This document shows positions 52,602 to 62,463 of a DNA stretch of 64,000 nt, one piece after another. This stretch comes from Geobacteraceae bacterium (GTDB lineage: Bacteria; Desulfobacterota; Desulfuromonadia; Geobacterales; Pseudopelobacteraceae): NCBI GenBank assembly GCA_013336525.1, contig JAAXTM010000002.1, positions 1 to 64,000 of the forward strand, in the 5' to 3' direction. Both the position numbers and the translations under genes were made by a program. Under the pieces are notes generated by a model. The model saw only the letters and a list, made by a program, of their open reading frames with translations, was not told where the DNA came from and searched no databases. Position 1 is the first letter of the stretch; each line of letters starts with the position of its first letter.

Positions 52602-54973
52602 CGGCCGTGTCCCCCCTGACGACAATGCTGCGGCGCGATCTCTGGCGCCTGCGGGGGCAGGTACTGGCGATCTCACTGGTTGTAGCCTGTGCGGTTGCCT
52701 CGTACGTGGCAATGCAGAGCACCTACCGCTCCCTGTTGCTTTCCCGCGACGATTATTACGCCCGCTATCGCTTCGCCGAAGTTTTTGCCCGGTTCAAGCG
52801 CGCTCCGGAGCAGTTGACCGATGAAATCCGCCGCATCCCGGGGGTGGCAGCGGTCCAGACCAGGGTAGTGGCCGACGTGATTCTCGACGTGCCGGGACTG
52901 CGTGAGCCCGCCACCGGTCGACTTGTATCAATTCCCGAACGGCGGGGACCGATACTCAACGACCTCTGCCTGCGCCAGGGGCGATATCCAGAAGCCGGAC
53001 GAAGCGGGGAGGTACTGGCCAGCGAGGCCTTTGCCACGGCCAACCGGCTCCGGCCCGGCGCCCGGATTGGCGCGGTGATCAATGGCCGCTGGCAGGAGCT
53101 GCAGGTGGTCGGCGTGGCCCTCTCTCCCGAATATGTCTACGAGGTTCGCGGGGGCGGTTCCCTCTTTCCGGACAACAAGCGTTTCGGCGTGCTCTGGATG
53201 GGACGGGGGGCGCTGGCACCAGCCTACAATATGGAAGGAGCCTTCAACGATCTGGCCCTGACCCTGTCGCGCGGGGCGAGCGAAGCAGAGGTGATTGACG
53301 CCGTAGACCGGCTTCTGGCGCCGTACGGTTCACTTGGAGCATACGGGCGGGATGAACAGCTTTCCTCCAGGTTTCTGTCTGACGAAATTGCCCAGAACCG
53401 CATCTCGGCCACCTATGTGCCGGCCATCTTCCTCGCTATTGTTGCATTTCTCCTGCACATGGTCCTCTCGCGCCTGGTGGCCATGCAGCGAAACCAGATC
53501 GGCCTGCTCAAAGCATTCGGCTACAGCAGCGGCACGATCGGACGCCACTACCTTAAACTGGCCTGTTGCGCCGTGTCGGGCGGGGCACTGGCCGGCATTG
53601 CCGCAGGGTGGTATCTTGGCCTCCGCCTGACCATGCTATACCGTGATTTCTACCGCTTTCCGCTCCTGCGCTATGAGGCCGGCCCCGACGTAGCCGCCAT
53701 TGCCCTCGGCATCACCTTCGCGGCAGCGCTGGCCGGTGCATGGGTGGCGGCCAGGCAGGCGATAGCGCTTCCCCCGGCTGAGGCGATGCGCCCGGAGCTT
53801 CCGGCCGTCTTCCGCAGCGGTCTGTTCGAACTGAGCGGTCTGGCCAGAATCAGCAGCAGTAACGTCCGGATGATTATCCGCAACATCGGGAGACGACCCG
53901 GAAAAGCATGTCTTTCAATGGCCGGCATCGCCTGTGCCGTGGCGATATTGGTGATCGGCCAATTTTTCTATGACTCGATTGATCGGATGATCCGGATTCA
54001 ATTTGAGACACTCCAGCGGGAGGATGTCACCATCACTTTTACCGATCCTCGCAGTTCAAAAGCCCGCCAGGAGGTTGCCAAACTCCCCGCCGTGCTGCGC
54101 AGCGAAACGTTCCGTTCTGTCCCGGTCAGGATGATAAGCGGCCACCGGGTCAAGCGCACGGAGATCACCGGGCTTGAGCCGGATGGCGACCTGCGACGAC
54201 CGACCGGAAGCGACCTGCACCCGGTTCGCCCCCAGCTGGAGGGGATGGTTCTGGGCACTGCACTGGCATCGGTGCTTGAGGTGTCACCGGGTGATCTTGT
54301 CACCGTGGAGGTACAGGAGGGAGCCCGCCCGGTGTTCCAGGTACCGGTCGCCCTCCTGGTGGATGAAGCGATCGGCCTCTCGGCTTATATGGACTCGGAC
54401 GCCTTGAACCGCCTGCTTGATGAGGGGAACTCCGTTTCCGGTGCCTTCCTTGCTGTTGATCCGAAGGGGGCCGATCATCTTTACACCCTGCTAAAACGGA
54501 CACCGGCCGTCAGCGGGGTGGCGATACGGGAGACCATGCTGGCCTCGGTCAGGAAACTGATCGCCGAAAGCCTCACTATCACCACCTCGGTGCTGATGGT
54601 GTTTTCCTGCATCATCGCCTCCGGCATGGTTTACAACGGCGTGCGCATAAGCCTTTCGGAACGGGGGCACGAACTGGCCTCCCTGCGTGTGCTCGGTTTC
54701 ACCCACCGCGAGGTTTCCTGGGTTCTGTTGGGTGAACAGGCGTTCCTGACCTGCTCGGCAATCCCCTTCGGCTGGGGACTCGGTTATGCGCTCAGCGCAT
54801 ATCTGGCTGGGCGCATGTCAACCGAGCTGTATCGCATGCCTCTGGTCATAAACAGCGGCAGTTATGCCTTTTCCTTTCTGGTGGTGGCGCTGGCCGCACT
54901 CCTGTCGGGCCTCATGGTATACGGACGGATACGGCGCCTTGACCTGGTCGCTGTGCTGAAAACACGGGAGTAA
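52595..54973 (+). CDS. FtsX-like ABC permease (MacB-type, tandem)
   Basis: 792 aa. Two FtsX-like permease regions: an N-terminal membrane anchor, large periplasmic domain, membrane helices near 275-400, and a second set from ~430 to the end. The start is taken as GTG at 52595 overlapping the ATPase stop; GTG at 52607 or ATG at 52625 are possible. With the ATPase and the HlyD-type adaptor it forms a tripartite exporter; an outer-membrane channel is not encoded here. Confidence 0.9.
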   Translation: MVTAVSPLTTMLRRDLWRLRGQVLAISLVVACAVASYVAMQSTYRSLLLSRDDYYARYRFAEVFARFKRAPEQLTDEIRRIPGVAAVQTRVVADVILDVPGLREPATGRLVSIPERRGPILNDLCLRQGRYPEAGRSGEVLASEAFATANRLRPGARIGAVINGRWQELQVVGVALSPEYVYEVRGGGSLFPDNKRFGVLWMGRGALAPAYNMEGAFNDLALTLSRGASEAEVIDAVDRLLAPYGSLGAYGRDEQLSSRFLSDEIAQNRISATYVPAIFLAIVAFLLHMVLSRLVAMQRNQIGLLKAFGYSSGTIGRHYLKLACCAVSGGALAGIAAGWYLGLRLTMLYRDFYRFPLLRYEAGPDVAAIALGITFAAALAGAWVAARQAIALPPAEAMRPELPAVFRSGLFELSGLARISSSNVRMIIRNIGRRPGKACLSMAGIACAVAILVIGQFFYDSIDRMIRIQFETLQREDVTITFTDPRSSKARQEVAKLPAVLRSETFRSVPVRMISGHRVKRTEITGLEPDGDLRRPTGSDLHPVRPQLEGMVLGTALASVLEVSPGDLVTVEVQEGARPVFQVPVALLVDEAIGLSAYMDSDALNRLLDEGNSVSGAFLAVDPKGADHLYTLLKRTPAVSGVAIRETMLASVRKLIAESLTITTSVLMVFSCIIASGMVYNGVRISLSERGHELASLRVLGFTHREVSWVLLGEQAFLTCSAIPFGWGLGYALSAYLAGRMSTELYRMPLVINSGSYAFSFLVVALAALLSGLMVYGRIRRLDLVAVLKTRE

Positions 54974-54979
54974 TTTCGT

Positions 54980-56155
54980 ATGAATAAACCATCCAAACGG
55001 CTTGTACAGGCGATGCTGATCCTGATTATTGCGGCTCTGGCATTCTTTGCCATCCGGCCGCGGCCGCTCCCGGTTGAAACCGGCAAGGTTGTCACCGGCC
55101 CGCTGCATGAGACGGTGGAGGCGGAGGGTGAGACCCGTGCCCACGACCGGTACACCGTTGCGGCTCCGGTTGCCGGCCGCCTGATGCGGATAAAACTGTA
55201 TGACGGTGACCGGGTGACAGCCGGACAGGTGGTGGCAGTCATGCGACCGACCCCGCTAGACGATCGGGAGCGCGATGCCGCCGCCGCGCGGGTCAGCGCC
55301 GCCGAAGCGCTTCTGCAGGCGGCCGGGGATCAGGTGGCCCATGACCGGGCCGAACTTGATCAGACACGGCGCGAGCGGATACGTACGGGGCAGCTGGCCG
55401 GACAGGGGATCGCCACACCCCAGGCCATGGAACTGGCCGCCACGGCAGAACAGCTCGCCGCCAACAACCTTACGGCGTCCGAACACCGGGCCAGGGCGGC
55501 AAACGCCCGAATGAAGGAAGCAGAGGCGGCTCTGCTGGCCGCCGATCCGAGACAGGCCGGCGGTGGGCGCATCGTCACGCTACGCGCTCCCCGCAGCGGA
55601 CCGGTGCTGCGAGTCCTGGAAAAGAGTGAGCGTATTGTGACGGCCGGCACCCCGCTGCTGCTGATCGGCGATCCCCAAAAACTGGAGGTTGTCGTGGACG
55701 TGCTTTCCAGCGATGCAGTCAAGATACGGCCCGGTGCAGAGGTTGTGTTGGACGAATGGGGTGGTACACCACCGCTAAAGGGCAGAGTCAGGGTTGTAGA
55801 ACCCTACGCTTTCACCAAGATATCGGCGCTGGGAATAGAGGAGCAGCGGGTAAACATCATCGCCGACTTCATTGATCCCCCCTCCCGCCTGGGAGATGGC
55901 TACCGGGTAATGGCAAAGATCGTGATCTGGTCGAAGGATGGTGTCGTTAAAATCCCGATCAGCGCCCTCTTCAGACTGGGGGAACAGTGGTGCACCTTCG
56001 TTGTGGATCAGGGAAAGGCCATACGGCGCACCGTCAAAGTCGGACACCGCAACCGTGATGAGGCCGAAATCCTGGACGGTCCCGGCGCGGGGGATACTGT
56101 CGTACTGCACCCGTCCAACCTGCTGGACGACGGCATGAAGGTCAGGGCGCAGTGA
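54980..56155 (+). CDS. HlyD/RND-type periplasmic adaptor
   Basis: 391 aa. One N-terminal membrane segment (~10-27), biotinyl-lipoyl-like halves around ~60-90 and ~195-220, a helical hairpin between them (~90-185), and beta-barrel/MP regions after. Membrane-fusion partner of the ABC exporter in the same operon (6 nt spacing). Substrate unknown. Confidence 0.9.
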   Translation: MNKPSKRLVQAMLILIIAALAFFAIRPRPLPVETGKVVTGPLHETVEAEGETRAHDRYTVAAPVAGRLMRIKLYDGDRVTAGQVVAVMRPTPLDDRERDAAAARVSAAEALLQAAGDQVAHDRAELDQTRRERIRTGQLAGQGIATPQAMELAATAEQLAANNLTASEHRARAANARMKEAEAALLAADPRQAGGGRIVTLRAPRSGPVLRVLEKSERIVTAGTPLLLIGDPQKLEVVVDVLSSDAVKIRPGAEVVLDEWGGTPPLKGRVRVVEPYAFTKISALGIEEQRVNIIADFIDPPSRLGDGYRVMAKIVIWSKDGVVKIPISALFRLGEQWCTFVVDQGKAIRRTVKVGHRNRDEAEILDGPGAGDTVVLHPSNLLDDGMKVRAQ

Positions 56156-56206
56156 GCATTTACCTTAAAACACTCCCAATGCAGCGTTTACACAGAGGAA
56201 TATGCC

Positions 56207-57664
56207 ATGTCACTCCCACCCCAGCTGTTCAAGGTTTCTGATACAATCTGGGAACTTCCCGTAACCTACAAGGAGGGGATGCGGGTGCCGGCGCGCATCA
56301 TCGCTCCGGAGTCGCTCATCGGGGGGATGGAGGCAGGTGTCTTCGACCAGGCCGCCAACGTGGCCTGTCTCCCGGGCATCGTCAACTACTCCTGGTGCAT
56401 GCCGGACGGTCACTGGGGGTATGGCTTCCCGATCGGCGGCGTGGCGGCTTTTGATCCGGCAACCGGCGTGATCTCGCCAGGCGGCATCGGCTTCGACATC
56501 AACTGCGGCATGCGCCTCTGTCTGACGACCCTGACCGAGGAGGAGGTGCGCCCCCGCATTCGCGAACTGGTGGACGAGCTGTTCTTCGCGATACCGACCG
56601 GAGTCGGCTGCAGCGGTTTCGTCCGCTGCTCGCGCAGCAAATTCCGCCGGGTGATCGAGAGCGGCTCCCGCTGGTGTCTGGAAAATGGCCTGGCACTTCC
56701 GGAGGATCTGGAGATGACCGAGGAGGGAGGTTGTTTCGAAGGGGCCGATGCCGACACGTGCAGCGACAAGGCCGTCGAGCGGGGGTTCGACCAGATCGGC
56801 ACCCTTGGTTCCGGCAACCACTATTGCGAAATCCAGGTAGCCCGTCCGGAGAACATCTTTGACGACGCTACCGCCCGGGCCTTCGGCATCACCATTCCCA
56901 ACCAGATCGTGATCATGTTCCACTGCGGCAGTCGCGGCTTCGGCCATCAGGTGGCAACCGACTACCTCCAGTCTTTTCTGAGGGTGATGACCACCAAATA
57001 CGGGATCAAACTATACGATCGGGAGCTTGCCTGCGCACCCTTCCGCTCCCCGGAGGGGCAGGCCTACTTTTCGGCGATGAAATGCGCGGCCAACATGGGT
57101 TTTGCCAACCGCCAGGTAATCCTTCATCGTATCCGTGAGGTTTTCTCCCGGCTGTTCCACCGATCGCCGGCGGATCTTGGGATGAGCATGGTTTATGACG
57201 TGGCCCACAACACCGCCAAGCTGGAAAAACATCTGGTTGACGGTGAGCTGCGCGAACTGCTGGTGCACCGCAAGGGGGCAACACGCTCCTTTGGTCCCGG
57301 CATGACCGGCCTACCTGACTGTTACCGGGAAACCGGCCAACCGGTCATCATCGGCGGCAGCATGGAGACAGGCTCCTATCTGCTGGCAGGCATGGCAAGC
57401 GCCGCGCCGACCTTCTACACCACTGCTCACGGCAGCGGCCGGACCATGAGCCGCCACCAGGCCAAGAAGATGGTCCAGGGGCGAAAGCTGCTGGGGGAGA
57501 TGGAGCAGCGGGGAATCCATGTGCGTACCGCCTCGTACGGTGGACTGGCCGAAGAGGCCGGTCTTGCCTACAAGGATATCGACATTGTTGCACGGGCGAC
57601 GGAAGAGGCCGGGCTGAGCAGAAGGGTTGCCAAACTGGTGCCGATCGGCAACATAAAGGGTTAA
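56207..57664 (+). CDS. rtcB: RNA ligase RtcB
   Basis: 485 aa. GTP-dependent ligase that joins 3'-phosphate and 5'-OH RNA ends. Family motifs: MPDGHWGYGFPIGGVAAFD, GGIGFDINCGMRL (Mn-binding Cys), GSGNHYCEIQ, FHCGSRGFGHQ, VYDVAHNTAK and TTAHGSGRTMSR (the His that is guanylated lies here in homologues). Followed 2 nt later by archease, its activator. No RtcR regulator is adjacent. Confidence 0.96.
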   Translation: MSLPPQLFKVSDTIWELPVTYKEGMRVPARIIAPESLIGGMEAGVFDQAANVACLPGIVNYSWCMPDGHWGYGFPIGGVAAFDPATGVISPGGIGFDINCGMRLCLTTLTEEEVRPRIRELVDELFFAIPTGVGCSGFVRCSRSKFRRVIESGSRWCLENGLALPEDLEMTEEGGCFEGADADTCSDKAVERGFDQIGTLGSGNHYCEIQVARPENIFDDATARAFGITIPNQIVIMFHCGSRGFGHQVATDYLQSFLRVMTTKYGIKLYDRELACAPFRSPEGQAYFSAMKCAANMGFANRQVILHRIREVFSRLFHRSPADLGMSMVYDVAHNTAKLEKHLVDGELRELLVHRKGATRSFGPGMTGLPDCYRETGQPVIIGGSMETGSYLLAGMASAAPTFYTTAHGSGRTMSRHQAKKMVQGRKLLGEMEQRGIHVRTASYGGLAEEAGLAYKDIDIVARATEEAGLSRRVAKLVPIGNIKG

Positions 57665-57666
57665 TT

Positions 57667-58098
57667 ATGCCGTACCGCTTTCAGGATGAAATCTCGACCG
57701 CCGACATTGCCTTTGAAGCCTGGGGGGAAACTCGGGAAGAGCTGTTCATCTCCTGCGCCGCCGCCCTGCTGCGAACAATGGCGGAAGCGCCGGATCAGGT
57801 GGAACGGCGACAGCTGCTGGCCATCCGGCTGGAACAAGAAGAGCTAGACATGCTGCTTTTCTCTTTTCTGCAGGAATTGATCTTCTACAAGGATGCCCGC
57901 CGACTCCTGCTGCATGCCGATAAAGTTCATATTGAACAGAGGAAGGACGCCTTCACCCTGGAGGCTAGTGTCAGCGGGGAGCAGATCGACGCCGGCCGGC
58001 ACCGGCTGCTGGTGGACGTCAAGGCGGTCACACTGCACCGTTTTCAGGTCGAGTTCGGGGAGAATCTATGGAAGGCGTCCGTGGTGCTGGATGTATGA
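57667..58098 (+). CDS. Archease
   Basis: 143 aa. Small activator that helps RtcB guanylation and turnover. Typical start YRFQDEISTADIAFEAWGET and a conserved Asp in the C-terminal DVKAVTLHRFQVE region. The usual HTAD motif reads STAD here. The rtcB-archease pairing supports the call. Confidence 0.88.
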   Translation: MPYRFQDEISTADIAFEAWGETREELFISCAAALLRTMAEAPDQVERRQLLAIRLEQEELDMLLFSFLQELIFYKDARRLLLHADKVHIEQRKDAFTLEASVSGEQIDAGRHRLLVDVKAVTLHRFQVEFGENLWKASVVLDV

Positions 58099-58223
58099 TG
58101 GCAGTGATATTCACTCTTTGACTACAGCTGTTAATGGACATGTTTATTTGCGGATCAACTGCCGTTTATAGGTTTAATGTCAGGAAATTTTTTCATTCCT
58201 GAGGAAACCAGGCGAATATTGCA

Positions 58224-58598
58224 CTATTCGAAGCGGCGGATTAACTGGCCTGTATTTTCATCTAACTCAATGACCAAAGTTTTACCTTTTTTTGAAGTAT
58301 TTTTTTCCTCCGCTTGCTGTAGAGACTTTTTATTGGCCTCCTGTTGTTCATATTGCTCCAAGGCGGCCGCACTTCGTCTGGCCACGGGGTCTTTGGCTTC
58401 AAGGTCTTTATCCCAAACAACAATGACCCGCTTTCGATATTTCTTTGGTACATCTTCAAACCGGTTGGTGATTATCAGGTTTCCTTTGTTGTCCTTGTAC
58501 TTGAAAAAATCTGCCATAGATATCTGCGGCAGCACAAGCAGCATAACGGTGGCAACAATCAATAAAGCGCACTTTAGATATTTCACAGGTATTTTCAT
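58224..58598 (-). CDS. Exported DUF4124-type protein
   Basis: 124 aa from the ATG at 58598 (GGAG upstream). Signal peptide ~1-29 (ISMAD), then FFKYKDNKGNLIITNRFEDVP, the DUF4124 core, and a charged helical tail. Periplasmic, unknown function. Convergent with archease. Confidence 0.72.
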   Translation of the reverse strand: MKIPVKYLKCALLIVATVMLLVLPQISMADFFKYKDNKGNLIITNRFEDVPKKYRKRVIVVWDKDLEAKDPVARRSAAALEQYEQQEANKKSLQQAEEKNTSKKGKTLVIELDENTGQLIRRFE

Positions 58599-58698
58599 GG
58601 CTGCTCCGCTGGCATAACGGCTTATTTTCACAATAGAAAAAACGTGGACACAAAACCGATTAATCTTTCCACTACAGGTCTTATGAATATCCCGAAAG

Positions 58699-58980
58699 TT
58701 ATTGGTTAAACGCCTTCTGCATCATTTGTATCCAGGTTTGGCATTCACTGACTCCCTGACGCCGATTTGTTTCTACTAGGCGCTCCATCTCTTCGAGCAG
58801 TTTTTTACGGTCTTCGTCGTCACGCCTGGTCATGTCGGGCGGGATGCGGTGCAGTTGTTCCAAACCTGCGGAGATTGCATTGCGGCAATTCTCTTCGCTG
58901 GGAACCGAAGCGGCCTTGGAGCTTGTTGGAGCTGCGGACAAGCAAATTGTGAGCAGGGCAGAGTATATTTGCAGTTTCAA
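58699..58980 (-). CDS. Small exported hypothetical protein
   Basis: 93 aa with a TTG start at 58980 and only a weak upstream purine stretch. Signal peptide ~1-23 (SSKAA). Two Cys (ENCRNAIS, SECQTWIQ) could form one disulphide; otherwise helical and charged. Not recognised. Confidence 0.55.
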   Translation of the reverse strand: MKLQIYSALLTICLSAAPTSSKAASVPSEENCRNAISAGLEQLHRIPPDMTRRDDEDRKKLLEEMERLVETNRRQGVSECQTWIQMMQKAFNQ

Positions 58981-59066
58981 GGCAGTATTCTTTCATTGAT
59001 GTTATTCATATTTCTTTTTTAACGTAGCTAAATATGTGCGGGTGTCCACATTCATTCCGTAGGATA

Positions 59067-60035
59067 TCAGAAGGCGTAGACAAACTTGAGCCAGAGGTTA
59101 TTCCCTTCAGGGCGGTTTTCCGCGGCAGTTTCGAATTGATACTTCAGACTGAAGGCCATGTTCTTGTAATCGTACTTAAGTGCCGGGCCGAAGGCGAACA
59201 CCTTACCTTTGCTGTCATTGACCTTCACTCCGTTCGCTTCGTCTTCCGTCACCTGCTGATAGTAGTATCCCGTCAGGCCTGCGCTGAAGTTATCGATCTT
59301 TTTGGCCAGGGTGTAGTCCAGATGGAATTCCTGACCGGAGAGATAGTTCTTTGCCCCTTGCGCCATCAGACTCGCATCATTGTTCCTGGTATTGATGTCG
59401 TACATTAGTTTGGCCGACGCCTCGAAGCCGTTATCGGTGAGGTAGGTACCGGCAACGATCGGTTCGAACGTCCAGTAATTCCTGCCAATATTTGCGAGGT
59501 CATTTTTGTTGTAACTTCCGGTGGGGATGTAAATATCAACTCCAGTGGCAGCATGCCAGTTTTTGCCGTGCCAGGAGAGAATGAAGGGGTCAATTATAAT
59601 GTCGCCAAGGCCGGTCTTGCTGTCATTGCCAAGTGGGGTGCTGGTCTTCACATTGACATTCATCAAAGGCACAAAGGCATGAAATCCCCAAAACCCGCCC
59701 AGAATCTTCTTGTCAGTAATATGGATGAAACGGAGCACATCAGCGGTAACTTTCAATTTGAACCCGGGAATGGCACTATTGCCATTCTTGTCGGCAAACT
59801 TATCAGCTGAATAATAATCAAAATAGTTGATAAAATAGGTGCCTGGCGGTGGCACCGCACCAGACATAAAATCCTCCGCGCCATTGGGGTAGGCACCTCC
59901 GCCTCCCTCAGTAGCTTGGGCGGTTGTGCTGGCGACAGCGACCAAGCTTAGCACCGCAAGCAGTGCAATAGCCAAACATCTAAACCTTGAAACTACAGCT
60001 TTTACATTCTCGTTTCCAAAACATCCTGTAAACAT
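59067..60035 (-). CDS. Outer-membrane channel, SphA/MetA-like family
   Basis: 322 aa. Signal peptide ending near residue 42 (AQATEGG). The mature start GGGGAYPNGAEDFMSGAVPPPG is characteristic of the SphA/phenol MetA-like transporter family. Amphipathic strands lead to a C-terminal aromatic (LWLKFVYAF). Probably takes up hydrophobic or aromatic compounds. AAGGAGG precedes the ATG. Confidence 0.83.
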   Translation of the reverse strand: MFTGCFGNENVKAVVSRFRCLAIALLAVLSLVAVASTTAQATEGGGGAYPNGAEDFMSGAVPPPGTYFINYFDYYSADKFADKNGNSAIPGFKLKVTADVLRFIHITDKKILGGFWGFHAFVPLMNVNVKTSTPLGNDSKTGLGDIIIDPFILSWHGKNWHAATGVDIYIPTGSYNKNDLANIGRNYWTFEPIVAGTYLTDNGFEASAKLMYDINTRNNDASLMAQGAKNYLSGQEFHLDYTLAKKIDNFSAGLTGYYYQQVTEDEANGVKVNDSKGKVFAFGPALKYDYKNMAFSLKYQFETAAENRPEGNNLWLKFVYAF

Positions 60036-60070
60036 CGTAATCCTCCTTGTCTTTTGATTACTTTCAACGC

Positions 60071-60103
60071 AAAAAGACTGACCGGCCTGCTTTTTGGCTG
60101 GTC
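60071..60103 (-). terminator. Terminator or attenuator upstream of the barrel gene
   Basis: Stem GACCAGCC/GGCCGGTC with an 8-nt loop and a T-run on the minus strand. It lies between the small membrane-protein gene (stop 60251) and the barrel ATG (60035). Confidence 0.55.
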
Positions 60104-60250
60104 ATGGTCTGATCGCATGTTAGGCTCTTATGAAACCTGGTTTTTATATAAGAGAATTAGAGGTTGTTCTTTATGTGATACCGGTGCTAGATATTTTAAA
60201 TTACATACTCAGGAGTATCCTCTTTAGCGCTGTCAGGCGCAAAAGCACTA

Positions 60251-60484
60251 TTATGAGTTATTATTCTTTTGCTTCAGTAGTTCTTTAATTTCATATAGCT
60301 CATGTTCAATTTTACTGGCGCTTTTACTAGATTTGTAAGCCATTATTATAAGCTTAACAGAAACCAGAAAAACACCGGCTTCTAACAAAATATCATGAGT
60401 AAGGCCGGTAAAAAATAGAGCCAACACGAAAAGTATGAATGTAGCCATGATTATAACTATTGAACCCATATCAAAATATTTCAT
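60251..60484 (-). CDS. Small membrane protein
   Basis: 77 aa. Two hydrophobic segments (~8-28 and ~33-50) and a charged C-terminal helix (KIEHELYEIKELLKQ), coiled-coil-like. AAAGGTGG precedes the ATG. A palindrome ATACTC-AG-GAGTAT lies just after the stop (60205-60218). No family recognised. Confidence 0.7.
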   Translation of the reverse strand: MKYFDMGSIVIIMATFILFVLALFFTGLTHDILLEAGVFLVSVKLIIMAYKSSKSASKIEHELYEIKELLKQKNNNS

Positions 60485-60566
60485 TGTTCCACCTTTATTA
60501 TTTTCCTAAATCTACCATTCAACAGCCGATAGGACAATAGAAACAGGAGAATTCTGATTATCCGGT

Positions 60567-60575
60567 GGTATAATT
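60567..60575 (+). promoter_or_regulatory. Candidate extended -10 promoter for the hydrolase
   Basis: TGGTATAAT, a consensus extended -10, about 108 nt upstream of the hydrolase ATG, without a recognisable -35. Confidence 0.35.
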
Positions 60576-60682
60576 TCTTAATCTGGATACTAAGCAGGTA
60601 CTTTTAGCTGCGTCCTCTGCGTTTCAACTGTCGTTTTCTGATCACCTTCGGTCCGGTCCGCCGGGCCTTGGAGAGAGAATCC

Positions 60683-61507
60683 ATGATATTTTACATGCCA
60701 ATCAAACTTCTCACTCTGGTCGGCATCGCCTATGCCGGCTACGCCCTGCTGGCTTTTGTGATGCAGCGCCAGATCATCTACCCGGGGCGCTCCATACAGG
60801 TAAGCGGCCAGCCTCCAGCCGGGATTGTACCGATAGAGATTGCGACATCCTCCGGGAGCGGCGCGGCGTGGTTCATGCCGCCACTCAGGCAAAAACCGGG
60901 AGAACTACGACCGCTGGTGATCTTCTTTCACGGCAACGGCGAGGTTATCGATTTTCTGCCGGAACATGTTGCGGGGTTCCGCGAACTGGGAATGGGAGTG
61001 TTGTTGGTGGAGTATCCGGGTTATGGCCGATCATCCGGAAAGCCCGATGAGAAAAGCATTACCGCAACCGCGGTCGCCGCGTATGATGCCGTATTAAAAC
61101 GGGATGAGGTCGATCCGAAGCGGATCGTTATTTTCGGACGCTCACTGGGGGGCGGTGCGGCCTGTGCGCTTGCCGCCAGGCGGCCGAGTGCGGCTCTGAT
61201 CCTGCAGTCTGCGTTCTCCTCTACCAGGCCGTTTGCACGCAGTTTCCTTATCCCTGCTTTTCTTGTCAGGGACGTTTTCGACAACGGTGCGGTAGTATCC
61301 GCATACCGGCAGCCGATCCTGTTATTCCACGGCAGCCACGACATGATAATACCCCCTCAGCACAGCCGGGAATTGCAGCGGCTGGCACCACACGCCCGAC
61401 TGGTCGAATTTCCCTCCGGACACAACGATTTTCCGCCGGATTGGCGAGAGTTCTATCGGGTCATCGCCGTTTTTTTGAAGGATGCCGGCGTGCTGGCGCA
61501 ACTCTGA
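60683..61507 (+). CDS. Membrane-anchored alpha/beta hydrolase
   Basis: 274 aa from the ATG at 60683 (GGAGAGAG upstream); a TTG at 60668 is rejected. One N-terminal membrane segment. Oxyanion HGNGE, nucleophile elbow GRSLGGG, Asp in HGSHDMIIPP and His in SGHNDFP, the BEM46/ABHD13-like group. Hydrolyses an unknown ester or thioester. Confidence 0.85.
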   Translation: MIFYMPIKLLTLVGIAYAGYALLAFVMQRQIIYPGRSIQVSGQPPAGIVPIEIATSSGSGAAWFMPPLRQKPGELRPLVIFFHGNGEVIDFLPEHVAGFRELGMGVLLVEYPGYGRSSGKPDEKSITATAVAAYDAVLKRDEVDPKRIVIFGRSLGGGAACALAARRPSAALILQSAFSSTRPFARSFLIPAFLVRDVFDNGAVVSAYRQPILLFHGSHDMIIPPQHSRELQRLAPHARLVEFPSGHNDFPPDWREFYRVIAVFLKDAGVLAQL

Positions 61508-61568
61508 AAAGGGACCTGTTTCGGGACATCTTTTGACCATACGGCAAAAATGATCGCAGAACTATTCA

Positions 61569-61754
61569 CTACAGATGTTTCCCTTTCGGGATGACATGCT
61601 TGAGTTTTTCAGAGCCGTCATACAACGTTTGTTTCAAGATTTTTCGTTTCTCTTTAAGATCCTTCTTTGAGTCGACTTCTTCCAACACTATTTCTGCTGC
61701 TCCAACCAATTCCTCAATTATAATATCCTCTTTATTATCAGTCCGAGCTGTCAT
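61569..61754 (-). CDS. Small hypothetical protein
   Basis: 61 aa, charged and helical (EVDSKKDLKEKRKILKQ), no signal peptide. Strong AGAGGAGGTG precedes the ATG, which supports it as a real gene. Lies in a row of small minus-strand genes. Confidence 0.6.
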   Translation of the reverse strand: MTARTDNKEDIIIEELVGAAEIVLEEVDSKKDLKEKRKILKQTLYDGSEKLKHVIPKGKHL

Positions 61755-61842
61755 TTCTGCACCTCCTCTTTCAAATTAAAAAGAACGTTAAACAGCGGTA
61801 TCAGCGGGCATTAGAAAACCAGATTGGAACCATGCAAATTCG

Positions 61843-62022
61843 CTAGACACAGTCTTCTCTCCAGAGACAACCATCCTGCCCGCACTCCCCGGAACAACTG
61901 CTGCCAAAACAGTCCTGATTCCCCTCTGATAGCTGTATCGCCCGTATCAGATCGGCCTTCTTCGACTTGCCGGTTTTGATGTAATGCCTCTTGGCAATTT
62001 CCTTGATTTCATCAATTTTCAT
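61843..62022 (-). CDS. Mini SAP/Rho-N-like protein with C-terminal cysteine motif, paralogue 2
   Basis: 59 aa from the ATG at 62022 (AGAGGGG upstream; a TTG at 62028 is less likely). SAP-like MKIDEIKEIAKRHYIKTGKSKKADLIRAIQ is cited by its ends only: MKIDEIKEIAK and KADLIRAIQ. The Cys tail CFGSSCSGEC...CLWREDC aligns with that of 21686-21871. Nucleic-acid binding with a metal or redox site is inferred. Confidence 0.75.
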   Translation of the reverse strand: MKIDEIKEIAKRHYIKTGKSKKADLIRAIQLSEGNQDCFGSSCSGECGQDGCLWREDCV

Positions 62023-62041
62023 CTGCAATCCCCTCTTCCTG

Positions 62042-62380
62042 TCATATGTGCGGTGTGAGTTGAAAACTGCTTAACGTATTATATGTAGAGTTGATTTTAA
62101 GTCCGGAATTCAGAAAATTTGTTCGAAGTTTGCCTGGTAAACTTACCAGCTCTGCCCCCACGCCACGAAGCCTGGGAATATACATGAGACCATCAAGGAT
62201 CATTAGCCCGATGGAGTCAATGGCAGTTACCTGGCGGCAATCAATAAGGATCGTTTTTATTCCTTCGAATTTAATTTGCTGGAGGGCTCCGGCCAATGAA
62301 TCAATAGTGACTTTTGTCAAACCGCTAAGTGTCCATTCTCCCTGCAAATGGGCAGTTGCACCGGAAACGGTAATTTTCAT
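62042..62380 (-). CDS. STAS-domain protein (anti-anti-sigma/MlaB-like)
   Basis: 112 aa. A single STAS domain: LQGEWTLSGLTKVT, the phosphorylatable-Ser region DCRQVTAIDSIGLMIL, then helices. Could be an anti-sigma antagonist or the MlaB-type partner of a lipid ABC transporter; no partner genes are beside it. Follows the SAP-Cys gene on the same strand. Confidence 0.8.
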   Translation of the reverse strand: MKITVSGATAHLQGEWTLSGLTKVTIDSLAGALQQIKFEGIKTILIDCRQVTAIDSIGLMILDGLMYIPRLRGVGAELVSLPGKLRTNFLNSGLKINSTYNTLSSFQLTPHI

Positions 62381-62463
62381 AGTCGCTCCCTTATGAAGTT
62401 AATTTGATAAAAAATTGAAGACATCGCGGAAGTCCATAATAAAGATTTTCGGAGGTCACCGCC

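Noticed and set aside
49822-52712. Long frames opposite ald and the ABC ATPase (for example 51666-52712)
   Set aside because: Overlap conserved genes on the other strand and have low-quality composition.
58180-58202. TCAGGAA/TTCCTGA hairpin between archease and the DUF4124 gene
   Set aside because: Short AT-rich stem without a clear T-run; too weak to call a terminator.
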